DNA from: a virus | Virus record (IMG/VR): IMGVR_UViG_3300044837_000085 | Location: 40,615-104,614 of that record | Reading direction: 5' to 3' (one strand) | DNA: 64,000 nucleotides | Shown here: positions 45,694 through 54,132 of the stretch, piece after piece | Position numbering within the stretch: the first letter of the stretch is position 1 | Layout: the number at the start of each line of letters is the position of its first letter | Program-made: the position numbers and the translations under genes | Notes under the pieces: generated by a model | What the model saw: the letters and a program-made list of their open reading frames with translations, nothing else | What the model was told of the DNA's origin: nothing | Databases searched by the model: none

Positions 45694-46277
45694 AAGTTCT
45701 TCCAGAGAACGCCAATGCCGTTGTTCTTGCCAGTCGGGCAGAACTTGAATTCCTGATGGCGATAATCGACCTTGATCGAGTCCCAGAACTCAGGGACGTC
45801 GATCCGAACGCCTACCCAATCCGGAGCTCGGCGCCACGATATGTCATGGAATGCGATGATGTTGCCAAGATCACCATAGTTGTCCCAGTCCGAGGTAACG
45901 CCAAGACGGCGATGATCACCATCCAACATAACCGCGTGATAAGGACCGTATCTCCGGCACTTCTTGACAACCTCTGGATCTGCGCTATCGCCCCAGATGA
46001 CGCGAGCGTCGTATCCGATTTCGTTCAGCTTCGCGACGCAATTAACCAGTGACGCGCTGCTCTCCTGCCAAGCCTTGGTGCCGTTCGGAAGATCAACAGA
46101 AACAATACGAGAGCCTTTAGGCAGCGCATTTGCAACGCGCCAGAGAGAGCCGCCGAACTTTGATCCGATCTCGAGGTAGGTACTAACCCCATTGGCCTGA
46201 AACAGATTGCATAGTGCGTCGATTTCTTCCGGAACCTGAGCCATCTCGGTTTCGTACTTTTGCACTACCGGCCCCAT
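45690..46277 (-). CDS. CmcI-like SAM-dependent enzyme, 195 aa
   Basis: ATG 46277 (MGPVVQKYETEMAQVPEE). STYLEIGSKFGGSLWRVAN is a motif I, followed by RIVSVDLPNG and YHAVMLDGDHRRLGVTSDW, the 'D-G-D-H-x-x-x-x-x-x-x-D' signature of the CmcI/class I methyltransferase group. Such enzymes methylate or hydroxylate sugars or small molecules. Overlaps the upstream methyltransferase by 13 bases. Confidence 0.7.
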   Translation of the reverse strand: MGPVVQKYETEMAQVPEEIDALCNLFQANGVSTYLEIGSKFGGSLWRVANALPKGSRIVSVDLPNGTKAWQESSASLVNCVAKLNEIGYDARVIWGDSADPEVVKKCRRYGPYHAVMLDGDHRRLGVTSDWDNYGDLGNIIAFHDISWRRAPDWVGVRIDVPEFWDSIKVDYRHQEFKFCPTGKNNGIGVLWKNL

Positions 46278-46849
46278 ATTGCAGCCACGCCTAGATCATT
46301 CGAAATGTAGGAAGTATGGATACGCTTCAATCCGACTTCTTTCAAGTCGCGATCCAGCGCCCTGATCTCCAGTTCGTTCTCTTCGAACTGCTCTGACGTT
46401 CCTCGCCATGCGAAGTATTTCTTGGTCCAGTTGCCGAAGAACTGCATCAACTTGGTCAACTCTTTTGCCGGCATGACGCGCTTGAGTTTGTGGTAGGTCG
46501 CCAGGCAGAGAACGAAGTCGTAGCTGTTCATCTCGAATATCTTCAGGGCGCCCGGCCCCTTTGTAAGGTCGACCACTTCAAACCTGGAATCGACGTTTCG
46601 AAGATCGCCGAACCACTCTCTCGCTGCGTCGATTCCGCGCTCATAGATGTCGCATCCATGAACGACGGCCGCATAGTTCTGGTAGAACTCGTACCCGACC
46701 ATCCCGCGATTGCATCCGATATCGAAGACCGACTTTCCCTTAGCCCTCGCAACGAGATCGGTGATGCCGTCGAGCCTGATATTGTTAGGCCCTGCTACTC
46801 TCCGCTGAACTTTGTAGGACGCTCCCAGCGGTTGCATCATGTCGACCAC
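46265..46849 (-). CDS. SAM-dependent methyltransferase, 194 aa
   Basis: GTG 46849 has GGAGAT at good spacing; ATG 46840 or 46837 are alternatives. SVFDIGCNRGMVGYEFYQN is motif I, VHGCDIYERG motif II, and SYDFVLCLATYHKLKRV the catalytic-region motif. It overlaps the GT9-like gene end by about 65 bases. Probably methylates a glycan. No restriction-methylase motif. Confidence 0.75.
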   Translation of the reverse strand: MVDMMQPLGASYKVQRRVAGPNNIRLDGITDLVARAKGKSVFDIGCNRGMVGYEFYQNYAAVVHGCDIYERGIDAAREWFGDLRNVDSRFEVVDLTKGPGALKIFEMNSYDFVLCLATYHKLKRVMPAKELTKLMQFFGNWTKKYFAWRGTSEQFEENELEIRALDRDLKEVGLKRIHTSYISNDLGVAAIWGR

Positions 46850-47615
46850 GAAGTATCTCCTCTGTCGCGTTGATCACCGACTCTACCGAGATCGCTTCCA
46901 TTGCTGCCCGGCAGTGATCGCACTTGAAGATCGAACCGCACGCTTCAAATCCACCGTTCAAATTGGTGTGGCCAGGATAGCCAGTAACAACGGGAGGAAT
47001 AAAACCGCCAAAGAGAACAACAGCCCGAACCCCAACAGCAGCCGCCCCATGGTGCAGCCCTCCTTCAGGCAAGATCGCCATCCGCGACCTTGTCAGCGCA
47101 ATAGCGGCTTCCCTGAACGATGACACTGGAATAACTCTGACACCGCTAAGTCGAACTTGGCCGAAACTAAACTGAGCGACCTCATATCCTCGTGATATCA
47201 GTTCGTTTGCTGCAGCCTGATATTTTGCTTTGCCCCAATCCTTATTTGGCGCAACGGATTTATGCCACGGCACGTTAGGTTCGATCAGAATGAATCCTGG
47301 CTTTATCCTCTTCGAAAAATCGATCTCTTCTTTATCGAATACGATCTCTCCGGGGATTGCTCTAAAGTCCAAATTCCAGATCCAACGATTTCCGGCAAAC
47401 TTATTGTAGAGACGATTTCCCTTATAGAAAGGGATCCATTCGACATCCGACTGATGTTCAGTTCTGGGAATTGCGATGTTCTTATTCTTGCGAAATATCT
47501 CTCGGCTGTGCTGGTCCCAGATAATTTTCTTGCCGTCGCCAAATGCTATCCTCTTTCCTCTATCCTGCGCGCCTCTCGCCATTCCTGCTGCGAGGAGCTG
47601 ATCACCGATTCCCAC
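46785..47615 (-). CDS. Heptosyltransferase-like (GT9-type) glycosyltransferase, 276 aa
   Basis: GTG 47615. N-terminal GIGDQLLAAGMARGAQDRG is typical of GT9 proteins (G-[LI]-G-D-x-L). The C-terminal domain has MAILPEGGLHHGAAAVGVRA and VVLFGGFIPPV, the 'G-x-x-H-x-A-A' donor-binding loop. A GT-B enzyme that would add a heptose-like sugar to a lipid-linked or cell-surface glycan. Substrate inferred only from family. Confidence 0.75.
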   Translation of the reverse strand: MGIGDQLLAAGMARGAQDRGKRIAFGDGKKIIWDQHSREIFRKNKNIAIPRTEHQSDVEWIPFYKGNRLYNKFAGNRWIWNLDFRAIPGEIVFDKEEIDFSKRIKPGFILIEPNVPWHKSVAPNKDWGKAKYQAAANELISRGYEVAQFSFGQVRLSGVRVIPVSSFREAAIALTRSRMAILPEGGLHHGAAAVGVRAVVLFGGFIPPVVTGYPGHTNLNGGFEACGSIFKCDHCRAAMEAISVESVINATEEILRGRHDATAGSVLQSSAESSRA

Positions 47616-47619
47616 GAAA

Positions 47620-48375
47620 TTACGATCCGAAACTCAGCGGACCTCGCGCCCAGTCATCTCGAACCATTCTCCATTCATCGGCATATTTTTGTTCGGAGTA
47701 CCCGTCCATGTCGGGCGTCCCGCTGGTGAAATGACATATTGTCGCTGACAATTCAGGAGCGGTGTGACCTACTAGGTAGTTCCACGCTTGATCAAGTTCT
47801 CCGATATCGGAATCATTAAGCCAACAGAAGCGATGTAGGTCTCTGCCTGGCGTGGTGTTGAGGACTTCCAGCGTGAGCACCTTGTTTGCGGGATGATCCA
47901 GATTCACCGCCATCACGCTTGACTGATTTTTTCTCGCGTAAACAGACTGAACTTGATTATCCATTTTCACCGAGGATACCGGCGCATAATCGTGATGAAC
48001 ACAATAGAGCGCCTTGGAATCCTCAAGCTGCTCGAACAAGCGACACACGTTACCGCGAAACATTACATCGCCATCAACGAACAGAGCCCAGCCACCGAGA
48101 CCCATCTTCTTGGCTAAATGAGGTAAAAAGAATCTCGCGTTGGCATGGTCCGTACTCTGCGGATGATCGCTCACCACATCCCACATAATGGGCTTGTCGG
48201 CCGCGCTCGGGCGATATTCGATTGGACGAGTATACAATCCCATCTTGATCAAATCGTCCAACAGCAATCCGTAAATCGGGATCGGAGCGGTTAGGTGTCT
48301 TCGGCAGGATTCACGAGCGACCGCAAATGCTGCGGCCTCACGTCTATCCCATCCGATCCAGATACTACGCTGCAT
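47620..48375 (-). CDS. GT8-like glycosyltransferase, 251 aa
   Basis: ATG 48375 (MQRSIWIGWDRREAAAF); a TTG one codon earlier is in frame. GWALFVDGDVMFRGNVC carries the DxD motif near residue 108. C-terminal ATICHFTSGTPDMDGY. The GT-A fold with one DxD is typical of GT8-like enzymes. Overlaps the DUF115-like gene upstream by a few bases. Confidence 0.7.
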   Translation of the reverse strand: MQRSIWIGWDRREAAAFAVARESCRRHLTAPIPIYGLLLDDLIKMGLYTRPIEYRPSAADKPIMWDVVSDHPQSTDHANARFFLPHLAKKMGLGGWALFVDGDVMFRGNVCRLFEQLEDSKALYCVHHDYAPVSSVKMDNQVQSVYARKNQSSVMAVNLDHPANKVLTLEVLNTTPGRDLHRFCWLNDSDIGELDQAWNYLVGHTAPELSATICHFTSGTPDMDGYSEQKYADEWRMVRDDWARGPLSFGS

Positions 48376-49015
48376 CAACCAAATCCCAAATCCGCAACGT
48401 TTCTTCTATCGATCGACGCTCAAAACACTTCAACGAACTATTATTGGAGGCGTTGAACACCTGAATGCCCCGATCTCTGAGCTTCGGAGCGGCCAATTCA
48501 AAGGCGCGAATCCACCTACGAAAATTGTCTTCCGTTGGGTTATTGCCGCCCTGCCAGTTATTCCGTCCGTACCAGTGCGCTCCGCTTCGATCGTTCATAT
48601 CGAAACCGATCAGCAGGATATGCTTGACGCCGAACTGGACCGCGAGATTGAGCGCCTGAAATCCAGAATTGCCGCCGGATCCGAGTTTTCCGCACGACTC
48701 GAAAATCAGATCATCAGACTTGGCGGCAACATCAACCAACTTCAGGTCCGGATACGGCGCCGCCGGGTGAGCGTTGTCACCCTTCCATGTAATCTTGAGA
48801 CCCTTGAACTCCGGAAGACCGTTCCGCGCCTTCCACCATGCCGAGTCGCATCCATAAACAACATCTGCCCAAGGCGCTAATTCGACATTCTCCTTGATCG
48901 CGATGACTGGCATGGCGTCACGAAGCGCCGGGATATTTGCCTTCTTCGCTGACGGTCCAGACGCTATGATCGCAACGGCAAATCCGGACCAGTCCAGATA
49001 CCAGTCAGGTTTCAA
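48365..49015 (-). CDS. DUF115/MptE-like protein, copy B, 216 aa
   Basis: TTG 49015 is the only upstream start. AVAIIASGPSAKKANIPA, VELAPWADVVYGCDSAWW, GGNSGFQALNLAVQFGVKH and GAHWYGRNNWQGG are the landmarks, all shared with copy A (50117) and C (38500). Resembles the DUF115/MptE superfamily seen next to flagellin-glycan genes. Its place at the head of the glycosyltransferases suggests a sugar-activating or carrier-handling role. Confidence 0.65.
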   Translation of the reverse strand: MKPDWYLDWSGFAVAIIASGPSAKKANIPALRDAMPVIAIKENVELAPWADVVYGCDSAWWKARNGLPEFKGLKITWKGDNAHPAAPYPDLKLVDVAAKSDDLIFESCGKLGSGGNSGFQALNLAVQFGVKHILLIGFDMNDRSGAHWYGRNNWQGGNNPTEDNFRRWIRAFELAAPKLRDRGIQVFNASNNSSLKCFERRSIEETLRIWDLVDAA

Positions 49016-49018
49016 GTA

Positions 49019-50116
49019 TCAATCACTCGGGCTTGTGGTGGCGTTGGTCATGGTGCCTTCAACCGCGAAGTTGCCGGCCGATCCCTTGTTGTTCATGTAT
49101 GTTGTGGAGTCACCAGACAGGTAGATCAGCGGCCGAGAACCCGTTAGCAGGCTGCCATCCGCGCCCTGATCCACCGGCTTTCCATTGCTGATGATCTTTG
49201 CAACAATCGCCGGATCGGACAGGTCAACAGCCCGCGACACATCCAGATACAGATCGGAGAAATCGCCGATGAATGGTTCTGACAACGAATAGACAAGACC
49301 ATTATTTTGCCAGCCATCCGAACCAATCACGAAATCAGCAACCGACCAATCGATTTGGAAAGCAGCACCGTCCTCCCAATCAATAACGACGGTGCGCAGC
49401 ACACCATTGCGCAAAATCTGATAGGTACGCGATCCCGCCGCCGCGTTGACGTTCCAGCTATAAGCTACAAGCTGCCAATCACCAGTTTCCACGTCGGCGT
49501 GCTCGGAGACGCCCAAATCATTGTCAAAGCCCGTAAGACCATTCTGTTGAAATTGATAGAACGGTTGCCCGCCGCTGCCGACGTAGAAATTAGCCGGATT
49601 GTAGCCGTCCGTTTTCGGCAAGGTGGCGTGCGGAGCAGGTTGCGTTCCGGTATCGGAAAAATTGGCGATGGTAGACAAAATGCTCGGCGTTGACGCCGCC
49701 TTAAGCCAGTGGAAGAACGTTCCAACCGAACTTGGTGAACCTACAAACGAGCGCGTCCACAAAGTAGTCGCACCATCAAAGTTGACCGCGCCAGCTACAT
49801 AGTCCCCTCCCCCGCCTCCACCTGTATCGGCAGCACCCAACAAGGACCGATTCAGGATAGCCAGAGCATCCGTAAAGTCGCAGTTACCGTTGTTGAGGTT
49901 CAGTGAGCTGAAGTGCGCCGCAAGCTTGATGACGATGTCCGGAAGCGAGTCCGAGTAAATCGTCGATGACGATCCACTTAGATCCGTCAAGCAAGATGCC
50001 AGATATCTTGAAAGAGATTTCTGATTACGATTGAAGGGATAACCATTGGCCTCGAGATAGGTGATAACGACCTCTGCCCACTCTTCGCTTTCGCGAACGG
50101 TAAGGTTACGGGCCAT
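49019..50116 (-). CDS. Concanavalin/LamG-like protein, 365 aa
   Basis: Starts MARNLTVRESEEWAEVVIT. A helical N-terminal part (about 95 residues) is joined by a Gly6 linker to a LamG-like lectin domain (VNFDGATTLWTRSFVGSPS, GDWQLVAYSWNVNAAAG, IGDFSDLYLDVSRAV). It probably binds glycans and could be a decoration or fibre protein. Sits between two DUF115-like genes, so it may be the carrier or target of the modification. Confidence 0.65.
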   Translation of the reverse strand: MARNLTVRESEEWAEVVITYLEANGYPFNRNQKSLSRYLASCLTDLSGSSSTIYSDSLPDIVIKLAAHFSSLNLNNGNCDFTDALAILNRSLLGAADTGGGGGGDYVAGAVNFDGATTLWTRSFVGSPSSVGTFFHWLKAASTPSILSTIANFSDTGTQPAPHATLPKTDGYNPANFYVGSGGQPFYQFQQNGLTGFDNDLGVSEHADVETGDWQLVAYSWNVNAAAGSRTYQILRNGVLRTVVIDWEDGAAFQIDWSVADFVIGSDGWQNNGLVYSLSEPFIGDFSDLYLDVSRAVDLSDPAIVAKIISNGKPVDQGADGSLLTGSRPLIYLSGDSTTYMNNKGSAGNFAVEGTMTNATTSPSD

Positions 50117-50767
50117 TTAAGCCTCGCAAGCATTCGATTCCAGCAAGCCACATGACCGCATGGCCTCCTCTATGGACATCTTTCGAAACGCTTTCAGGCT
50201 ACTCACAGCAGATGCATTGATAACGTCGACACCACGATCAAGAAGATCGGCTGCAGCGCCATCAAATGCAGCGCGCCATCTCCTAAAATTATCCTCGGTC
50301 GGATTGCTCGCGAACGCCCAAGCGTTGCGTCCATACCAGTGCTCGCCACCGACGCCATGCATATCGAATCCGATAAGAAGAATTCTCTTGGCGCCGAACT
50401 GGACTGCCAAATTGAGAGCCTGAAATCCGGAATTTCCGGCGGCCCCGACCGTTCCTATCCTGTCGAACAGAAGTTTGTCGCCGTGGATGTTGGGAATCTC
50501 TACTTTGCGGATGCCGTATTCATCGCCACAGACATGCTTGTCATATGCTAGCTTCAATCCATTGAATTTCATGAGCCCGTGGACGTCGCGCCACCAATGA
50601 TGATCACATCCGTAAACCACATCAGCCCACGGTGCGAGTTCGACGCTTTTTTTGATCGCCAACACGCGCATCTTTCCACGCAGCAATCCTACATTCGACT
50701 TCTTCGCCGAAGGTCCAGAGGCGATGATTGCGACCGCTTGTCCGGTCCAGTCAGGCCAATCCGTCAC
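50117..50767 (-). CDS. DUF115/MptE-like protein, copy A, 216 aa
   Basis: GTG 50767 overlaps the stop of the collagen-like gene (GTGA). AVAIIASGPSAKKSNVGL, VELAPWADVVYGCDHHWW, GNSGFQALNLAVQFGAKR and GEHWYGRNAWAF. Closest to copy B, less close to C. All copies lack the extra domains of cellular MptE. A Rossmann-type nucleotide-binding fold is inferred from the GPSAKK loop. Confidence 0.65.
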   Translation of the reverse strand: MTDWPDWTGQAVAIIASGPSAKKSNVGLLRGKMRVLAIKKSVELAPWADVVYGCDHHWWRDVHGLMKFNGLKLAYDKHVCGDEYGIRKVEIPNIHGDKLLFDRIGTVGAAGNSGFQALNLAVQFGAKRILLIGFDMHGVGGEHWYGRNAWAFASNPTEDNFRRWRAAFDGAAADLLDRGVDVINASAVSSLKAFRKMSIEEAMRSCGLLESNACEA

Positions 50768-51225
50768 GCCCAACTTTTCCCATCCTTGCCTGGAGCGCCA
50801 TTCTTACCGTCGATCCCGTGCTTTCCGTCTCTACCGTCGCGCCCTTTCTTGATCGAAAGCCTCCACGATGAAGACCCATCAAGGGGCTTCTCCGTAGCCT
50901 CGGTATTGCGCTGGGCGATGTAGAATTGTCCGCCCCAAGTAACGCCATCGCCCTTGGCGTAAGACTGCTCTTTCCAGACGCCGCGGTCGATCACGATAGG
51001 AAAATCGAAACTGAATTCCTTAACGTTATCGCCGCGAACGAACCGGAGAGTAATTTTCCGCTCTCCGTCATGGACCACCTGCAGATCATCGAACCCCAAC
51101 CCGTCCGGACCTCGAGGTCCAGGCAACCGAGCTAGACTCCTGATTTCCTCCATCGCGCGCATACTCGCTGAGATGGCTACGTTTATCGCCTCCCAGATCG
51201 TATACTTTGGCACCATTTTCGACAT
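50764..51225 (-). CDS. Collagen-like/carbohydrate-binding fibre protein, 153 aa
   Basis: ATG 51225 with GAGGAA upstream. N-terminal helix (IWEAINVAISASMRAME), a short GPRGPDG stretch, a middle beta domain, a CBM5/12-like motif (YAKGDGVTWGGQFYIAQ) and a C-terminal collagen-like run (GRDGRDGKHGIDGKNGAPG). Such proteins form trimeric fibres that bind glycans. Likely a fibre or head-decoration component. Coupled to DUF115-like copy A. Confidence 0.7.
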   Translation of the reverse strand: MSKMVPKYTIWEAINVAISASMRAMEEIRSLARLPGPRGPDGLGFDDLQVVHDGERKITLRFVRGDNVKEFSFDFPIVIDRGVWKEQSYAKGDGVTWGGQFYIAQRNTEATEKPLDGSSSWRLSIKKGRDGRDGKHGIDGKNGAPGKDGKSWA

Positions 51226-51235
51226 TCAAAATTCC

Positions 51236-52729
51236 TCAAGCCGCCATCAGCAGCAAGTCGTTATCGATGTCGACCGGATTAGGACCAAGTGTTGCTGTAG
51301 ACGAACAAGAGTCGCCACGCTCTTTCGCGGAAACATCTGCATTGATAGCTTGCGGCGCCGGCAACTCAAAACGTCGATACGGAGCGGGCCGCGATATACT
51401 ACCGCCAAGGAACGTTTGCCGTATCGACAGTGTAGAGGTCGACTGAACGCTGTCGCCGGTCTCAGTCGCATCCAGACTTCCGACGATCGCGCTTTCGGAT
51501 CCGGCAGAAGAGGAAAGTGTGTCAACACCTTCTGTAGTCGCCAGGCTGGCCGCAATATGCAGGACACTCGCTGATGTCAGACTGTCGGACGATTCCGACT
51601 TCGTAAGCGAAGCCTGTATCCTCAGCAAACCGCCAGAAGTAAGATCATCAGCCTGCTCAATCGCAGGAACAGATCCATGTATCTTCAGCAGCGACGCCGA
51701 CGTCAGAGTATCAACAGCCTCAGTCGAATCCAGCGAAGCACTTGTTTGACGTTGCGTAGTCGATGAAAGCGTATCCGCACCTTCCGTAGCAGATAGCGTC
51801 GCTTGAAGCTTGAGGCTCGCGGCTGAACTTAGAGTATCGGCCTGTTCAGTGCCGGCTTCTGCGGCCTGCAATTTAACTTTAGCAGCAGAAGTTAGGGTAT
51901 CGGCAATCTCGGTATTCGATAGCGAGGCGTGGAGTGCCAAAGCGCCGGAAGCGATCAGAGTATCGGCCGTCTCACTTGCAGAAAGTGATGCCTGAAGTTT
52001 TAGGGCGGCGACAGACGTTAGAGTATCGGCGACTTCCGTCGAAGCTTCGCTGGCCTGCAATTTCAGGGCAGCCAGCGAGACTAGGGTATCTGAGACCTCA
52101 GTGTTTGCGAAAGTAGCCTGAAGTTTAAGCGCGCCGACCGACGACAGCGTATCCGCAGATTCAGTTGTCGATTCCGCTGCTTGTAGCTTGACCTTAGCAG
52201 ATGACGAAAGCGTATCAGCCGCCTCAATGCCCGCCTCCGTTGCTTGAAGTTTAACCTTTCCGACAGAAACGAGAGTGTCCGCGACTTCGGTTGAAGTAAG
52301 CGTAGACTGTATTTTTAGGGTAGTCGTCGTCGCTAGAGTATCAGTACCTTCTGTCGCTGACAGGCTCGCCTTGATCTTGAGAGAAGAAGTTGCTGAAAGC
52401 GTATCCGCGACTTCAGTGGCCGAAAGCGCGGCCTTGAGTTTGATAGCCGCAGACGAAGATAAGGTATCAGAAGATTCCGTCCCCGCCTCGGTTGCCTGAA
52501 CCTTAACCTTGGCCGCGGAAGTGAGCGTATCCGCCACTTCAGTTGAAGTAATGGACCCCTGAAGCTTAATTGAAGCAACTGATACAAGGGTGTCGGCAGA
52601 TTCTGTTGTTGATTCCGTTGCCTGCAGCTTTACGGACGCGATTGAAACAATGGTATCTGCTGTCTCAGTCGCCGCCAGATTTGCAGCAACTACTTGCTGC
52701 TCAACAAGCGAGCGAAGATCGAGAAGCAC
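51236..52729 (-). CDS. 22-residue repeat fibre-like protein, 497 aa
   Basis: GTG 52729. From about residue 20 to the C-terminal quarter the protein is built of about 21 repeats of 22 residues, of the form ATE-x-x-DTL-x-S-x-A-x-x-KLQ (for example VADTLTSAAKVKVQ, IADTLTSAAKVKLQ). A short non-repeat stretch (GGSISRPAPYRRFELP) lies near the end. The repeats suggest a beta-solenoid or trimeric rod. Repeat number may vary between relatives. Function as fibre or decoration inferred. Confidence 0.7.
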   Translation of the reverse strand: MLLDLRSLVEQQVVAANLAATETADTIVSIASVKLQATESTTESADTLVSVASIKLQGSITSTEVADTLTSAAKVKVQATEAGTESSDTLSSSAAIKLKAALSATEVADTLSATSSLKIKASLSATEGTDTLATTTTLKIQSTLTSTEVADTLVSVGKVKLQATEAGIEAADTLSSSAKVKLQAAESTTESADTLSSVGALKLQATFANTEVSDTLVSLAALKLQASEASTEVADTLTSVAALKLQASLSASETADTLIASGALALHASLSNTEIADTLTSAAKVKLQAAEAGTEQADTLSSAASLKLQATLSATEGADTLSSTTQRQTSASLDSTEAVDTLTSASLLKIHGSVPAIEQADDLTSGGLLRIQASLTKSESSDSLTSASVLHIAASLATTEGVDTLSSSAGSESAIVGSLDATETGDSVQSTSTLSIRQTFLGGSISRPAPYRRFELPAPQAINADVSAKERGDSCSSTATLGPNPVDIDNDLLLMAA

Positions 52730-52735
52730 TGTAGT

Positions 52736-53404
52736 TTACGTCTTATAAATCAACTGAACTTCATGCCATCGAACGAAGGGGAAGCACTGCGATGCTGCTG
52801 CAGCCGCAGATTTGATCACGGCGATGTTAAACCCTCCCGTTGGAGGGATAAGGTAAAGCCCACGCACCTTGGTCTCGGTAACACGCCATAGTGTGCCAGC
52901 GAATACGGTCGGTGGGGTTATAGCCTCGGCTCCGTGATAGTTCCAACCGTCGTTAACCACTGTGGGGGCTGACGTGATGCGCGCCTTGCCATCATAGCCG
53001 GAACGACCACTGAGGCTGCGTATAGCGACGCCCGCGTCTGTCTGCACCGTGGTAGGAGCCTTATTGCACATCGCCAGCAGGATCGATGTGTCGTTTTGCG
53101 TGGCGTCAGTAACGCCTTCCGCATATCCGAACGAATCAATCGCGTAGCATTTTCCGCCACCCGGCTCTGCGTTATACAAACTCATCATCGCGGTCGTCGT
53201 AGGAAGTGCAGTCGCAGCCGCCACGCCTGTTGTAAGATTGACCTGCCACGAACCACCAAGTCGAACTATTTCAGTGAGTTCTGGCAGACCTTGGGCCACC
53301 AACTGTTCGCCGCGATTATTCAACTGGAATTGTTCATCTTCGCGATTTTCCGGATAATTTCCGGAGAAAAGTCCACGGACACGTCCGGTAATTTTCATCA
53401 ACAT
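52736..53404 (-). CDS. Head-decoration/fibre-region protein, 222 aa
   Basis: ATG 53404 with AGGGGAC upstream. MLMKITGRVRGLFSGNYPE, then Gly/Ser/Ala-rich beta sequence with Cys pairs (GGGKCYAIDSFG, ILLAMCNKAPTTVQ). Ends VRWHEVQLIYKT. Common type in head gene blocks of rhizobial phages. Specific role not recognised. Confidence 0.55.
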   Translation of the reverse strand: MLMKITGRVRGLFSGNYPENREDEQFQLNNRGEQLVAQGLPELTEIVRLGGSWQVNLTTGVAAATALPTTTAMMSLYNAEPGGGKCYAIDSFGYAEGVTDATQNDTSILLAMCNKAPTTVQTDAGVAIRSLSGRSGYDGKARITSAPTVVNDGWNYHGAEAITPPTVFAGTLWRVTETKVRGLYLIPPTGGFNIAVIKSAAAAASQCFPFVRWHEVQLIYKT

Positions 53405-53416
53405 GAAGAAGTCCCC

Positions 53417-53731
53417 TTAATTCTCAGCGAGCGCCGTCAACAACATCTTGATCTCCTGAAGTGACTGGTCGATCGATTCGAGAATAGACAGCGACGAGCC
53501 ATCTACCATCAGAACCCCTCTGTCGACTTCTCCACGAACGCCAGCGCCGCCACTCGCTGAAAGAGGATCGCCAATGACAACTCGCTGACGATAATAGATC
53601 GCGTCAGCAGCAAGCGTCGTCTTGGTGCCGTCAGATCCGACAACCACGGTCCCGGCAGGAACGGTGATTGCCGATTGATCGATACTCTTTCCAGAGCCAT
53701 CGACCGCGACCTGGACGAAACCATCAGCCAT
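53417..53731 (-). CDS. Small head-region protein, 104 aa
   Basis: ATG 53731 overlaps the upstream stop (ATGA). MADGFVQVAVDGSGKSIDQ, then AGTVVVGSDGTKTTLAADA and a coiled-coil tail (LEQSIDQSLQEI-like). Similar short beta-plus-coil proteins decorate phage heads or connect fibres. Function inferred by position. Confidence 0.6.
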   Translation of the reverse strand: MADGFVQVAVDGSGKSIDQSAITVPAGTVVVGSDGTKTTLAADAIYYRQRVVIGDPLSASGGAGVRGEVDRGVLMVDGSSLSILESIDQSLQEIKMLLTALAEN

Positions 53732-54132
53732 CAGGCGTTGTTATCCGTAATGGTGAACGTATTGACGATGAAGTCTTGACCAGCCGTGAAACTGACGGAG
53801 TCAACGATCATGTCAGTGCCGCTCGTGCCGACTGTGCCCTGGATATGCTGGGTCGATCCATCGCTGGCATAAATCCGGAAATGCGCTGCCGTGCCAGAGG
53901 CGTCAGCCGCAGTATCTTCCCACGTTCCGGATTTGGCCTTCGCGCCGCTCGATGCGGCAGCCATCCAGTCCGAAGGTAACGACACCGTTGCAAGCACAGT
54001 ACCACTGTCCGCAGCCGCAACGTTTACGGGCGCGGCACCCGTCCTAATCTTTAGAACCGCAGACGTGCCGATCGCGGTTTCGATGGCGTCGAGTTTCGCG
54101 TTTCTCACGACAGCGCTATACTGGAGGGTCAT
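53731..54132 (-). CDS. Head fibre/decoration protein, 133 aa
   Basis: ATG 54132 overlaps the previous stop. MTLQYSAVVRNAKLDAIE, a short helix, then LKIRTGAAPVNVAAADSGT and beta strands. The layout is that of small phage proteins near the head-decoration genes. No signal peptide. Confidence 0.6.
   Translation of the reverse strand: MTLQYSAVVRNAKLDAIETAIGTSAVLKIRTGAAPVNVAAADSGTVLATVSLPSDWMAAASSGAKAKSGTWEDTAADASGTAAHFRIYASDGSTQHIQGTVGTSGTDMIVDSVSFTAGQDFIVNTFTITDNNA

Noticed and set aside
41196-46849. Methyltransferases as DNA restriction-protection enzymes
   Set aside because: They lack DPPY/PC motifs and target-recognition regions of DNA methylases and sit among sugar genes.
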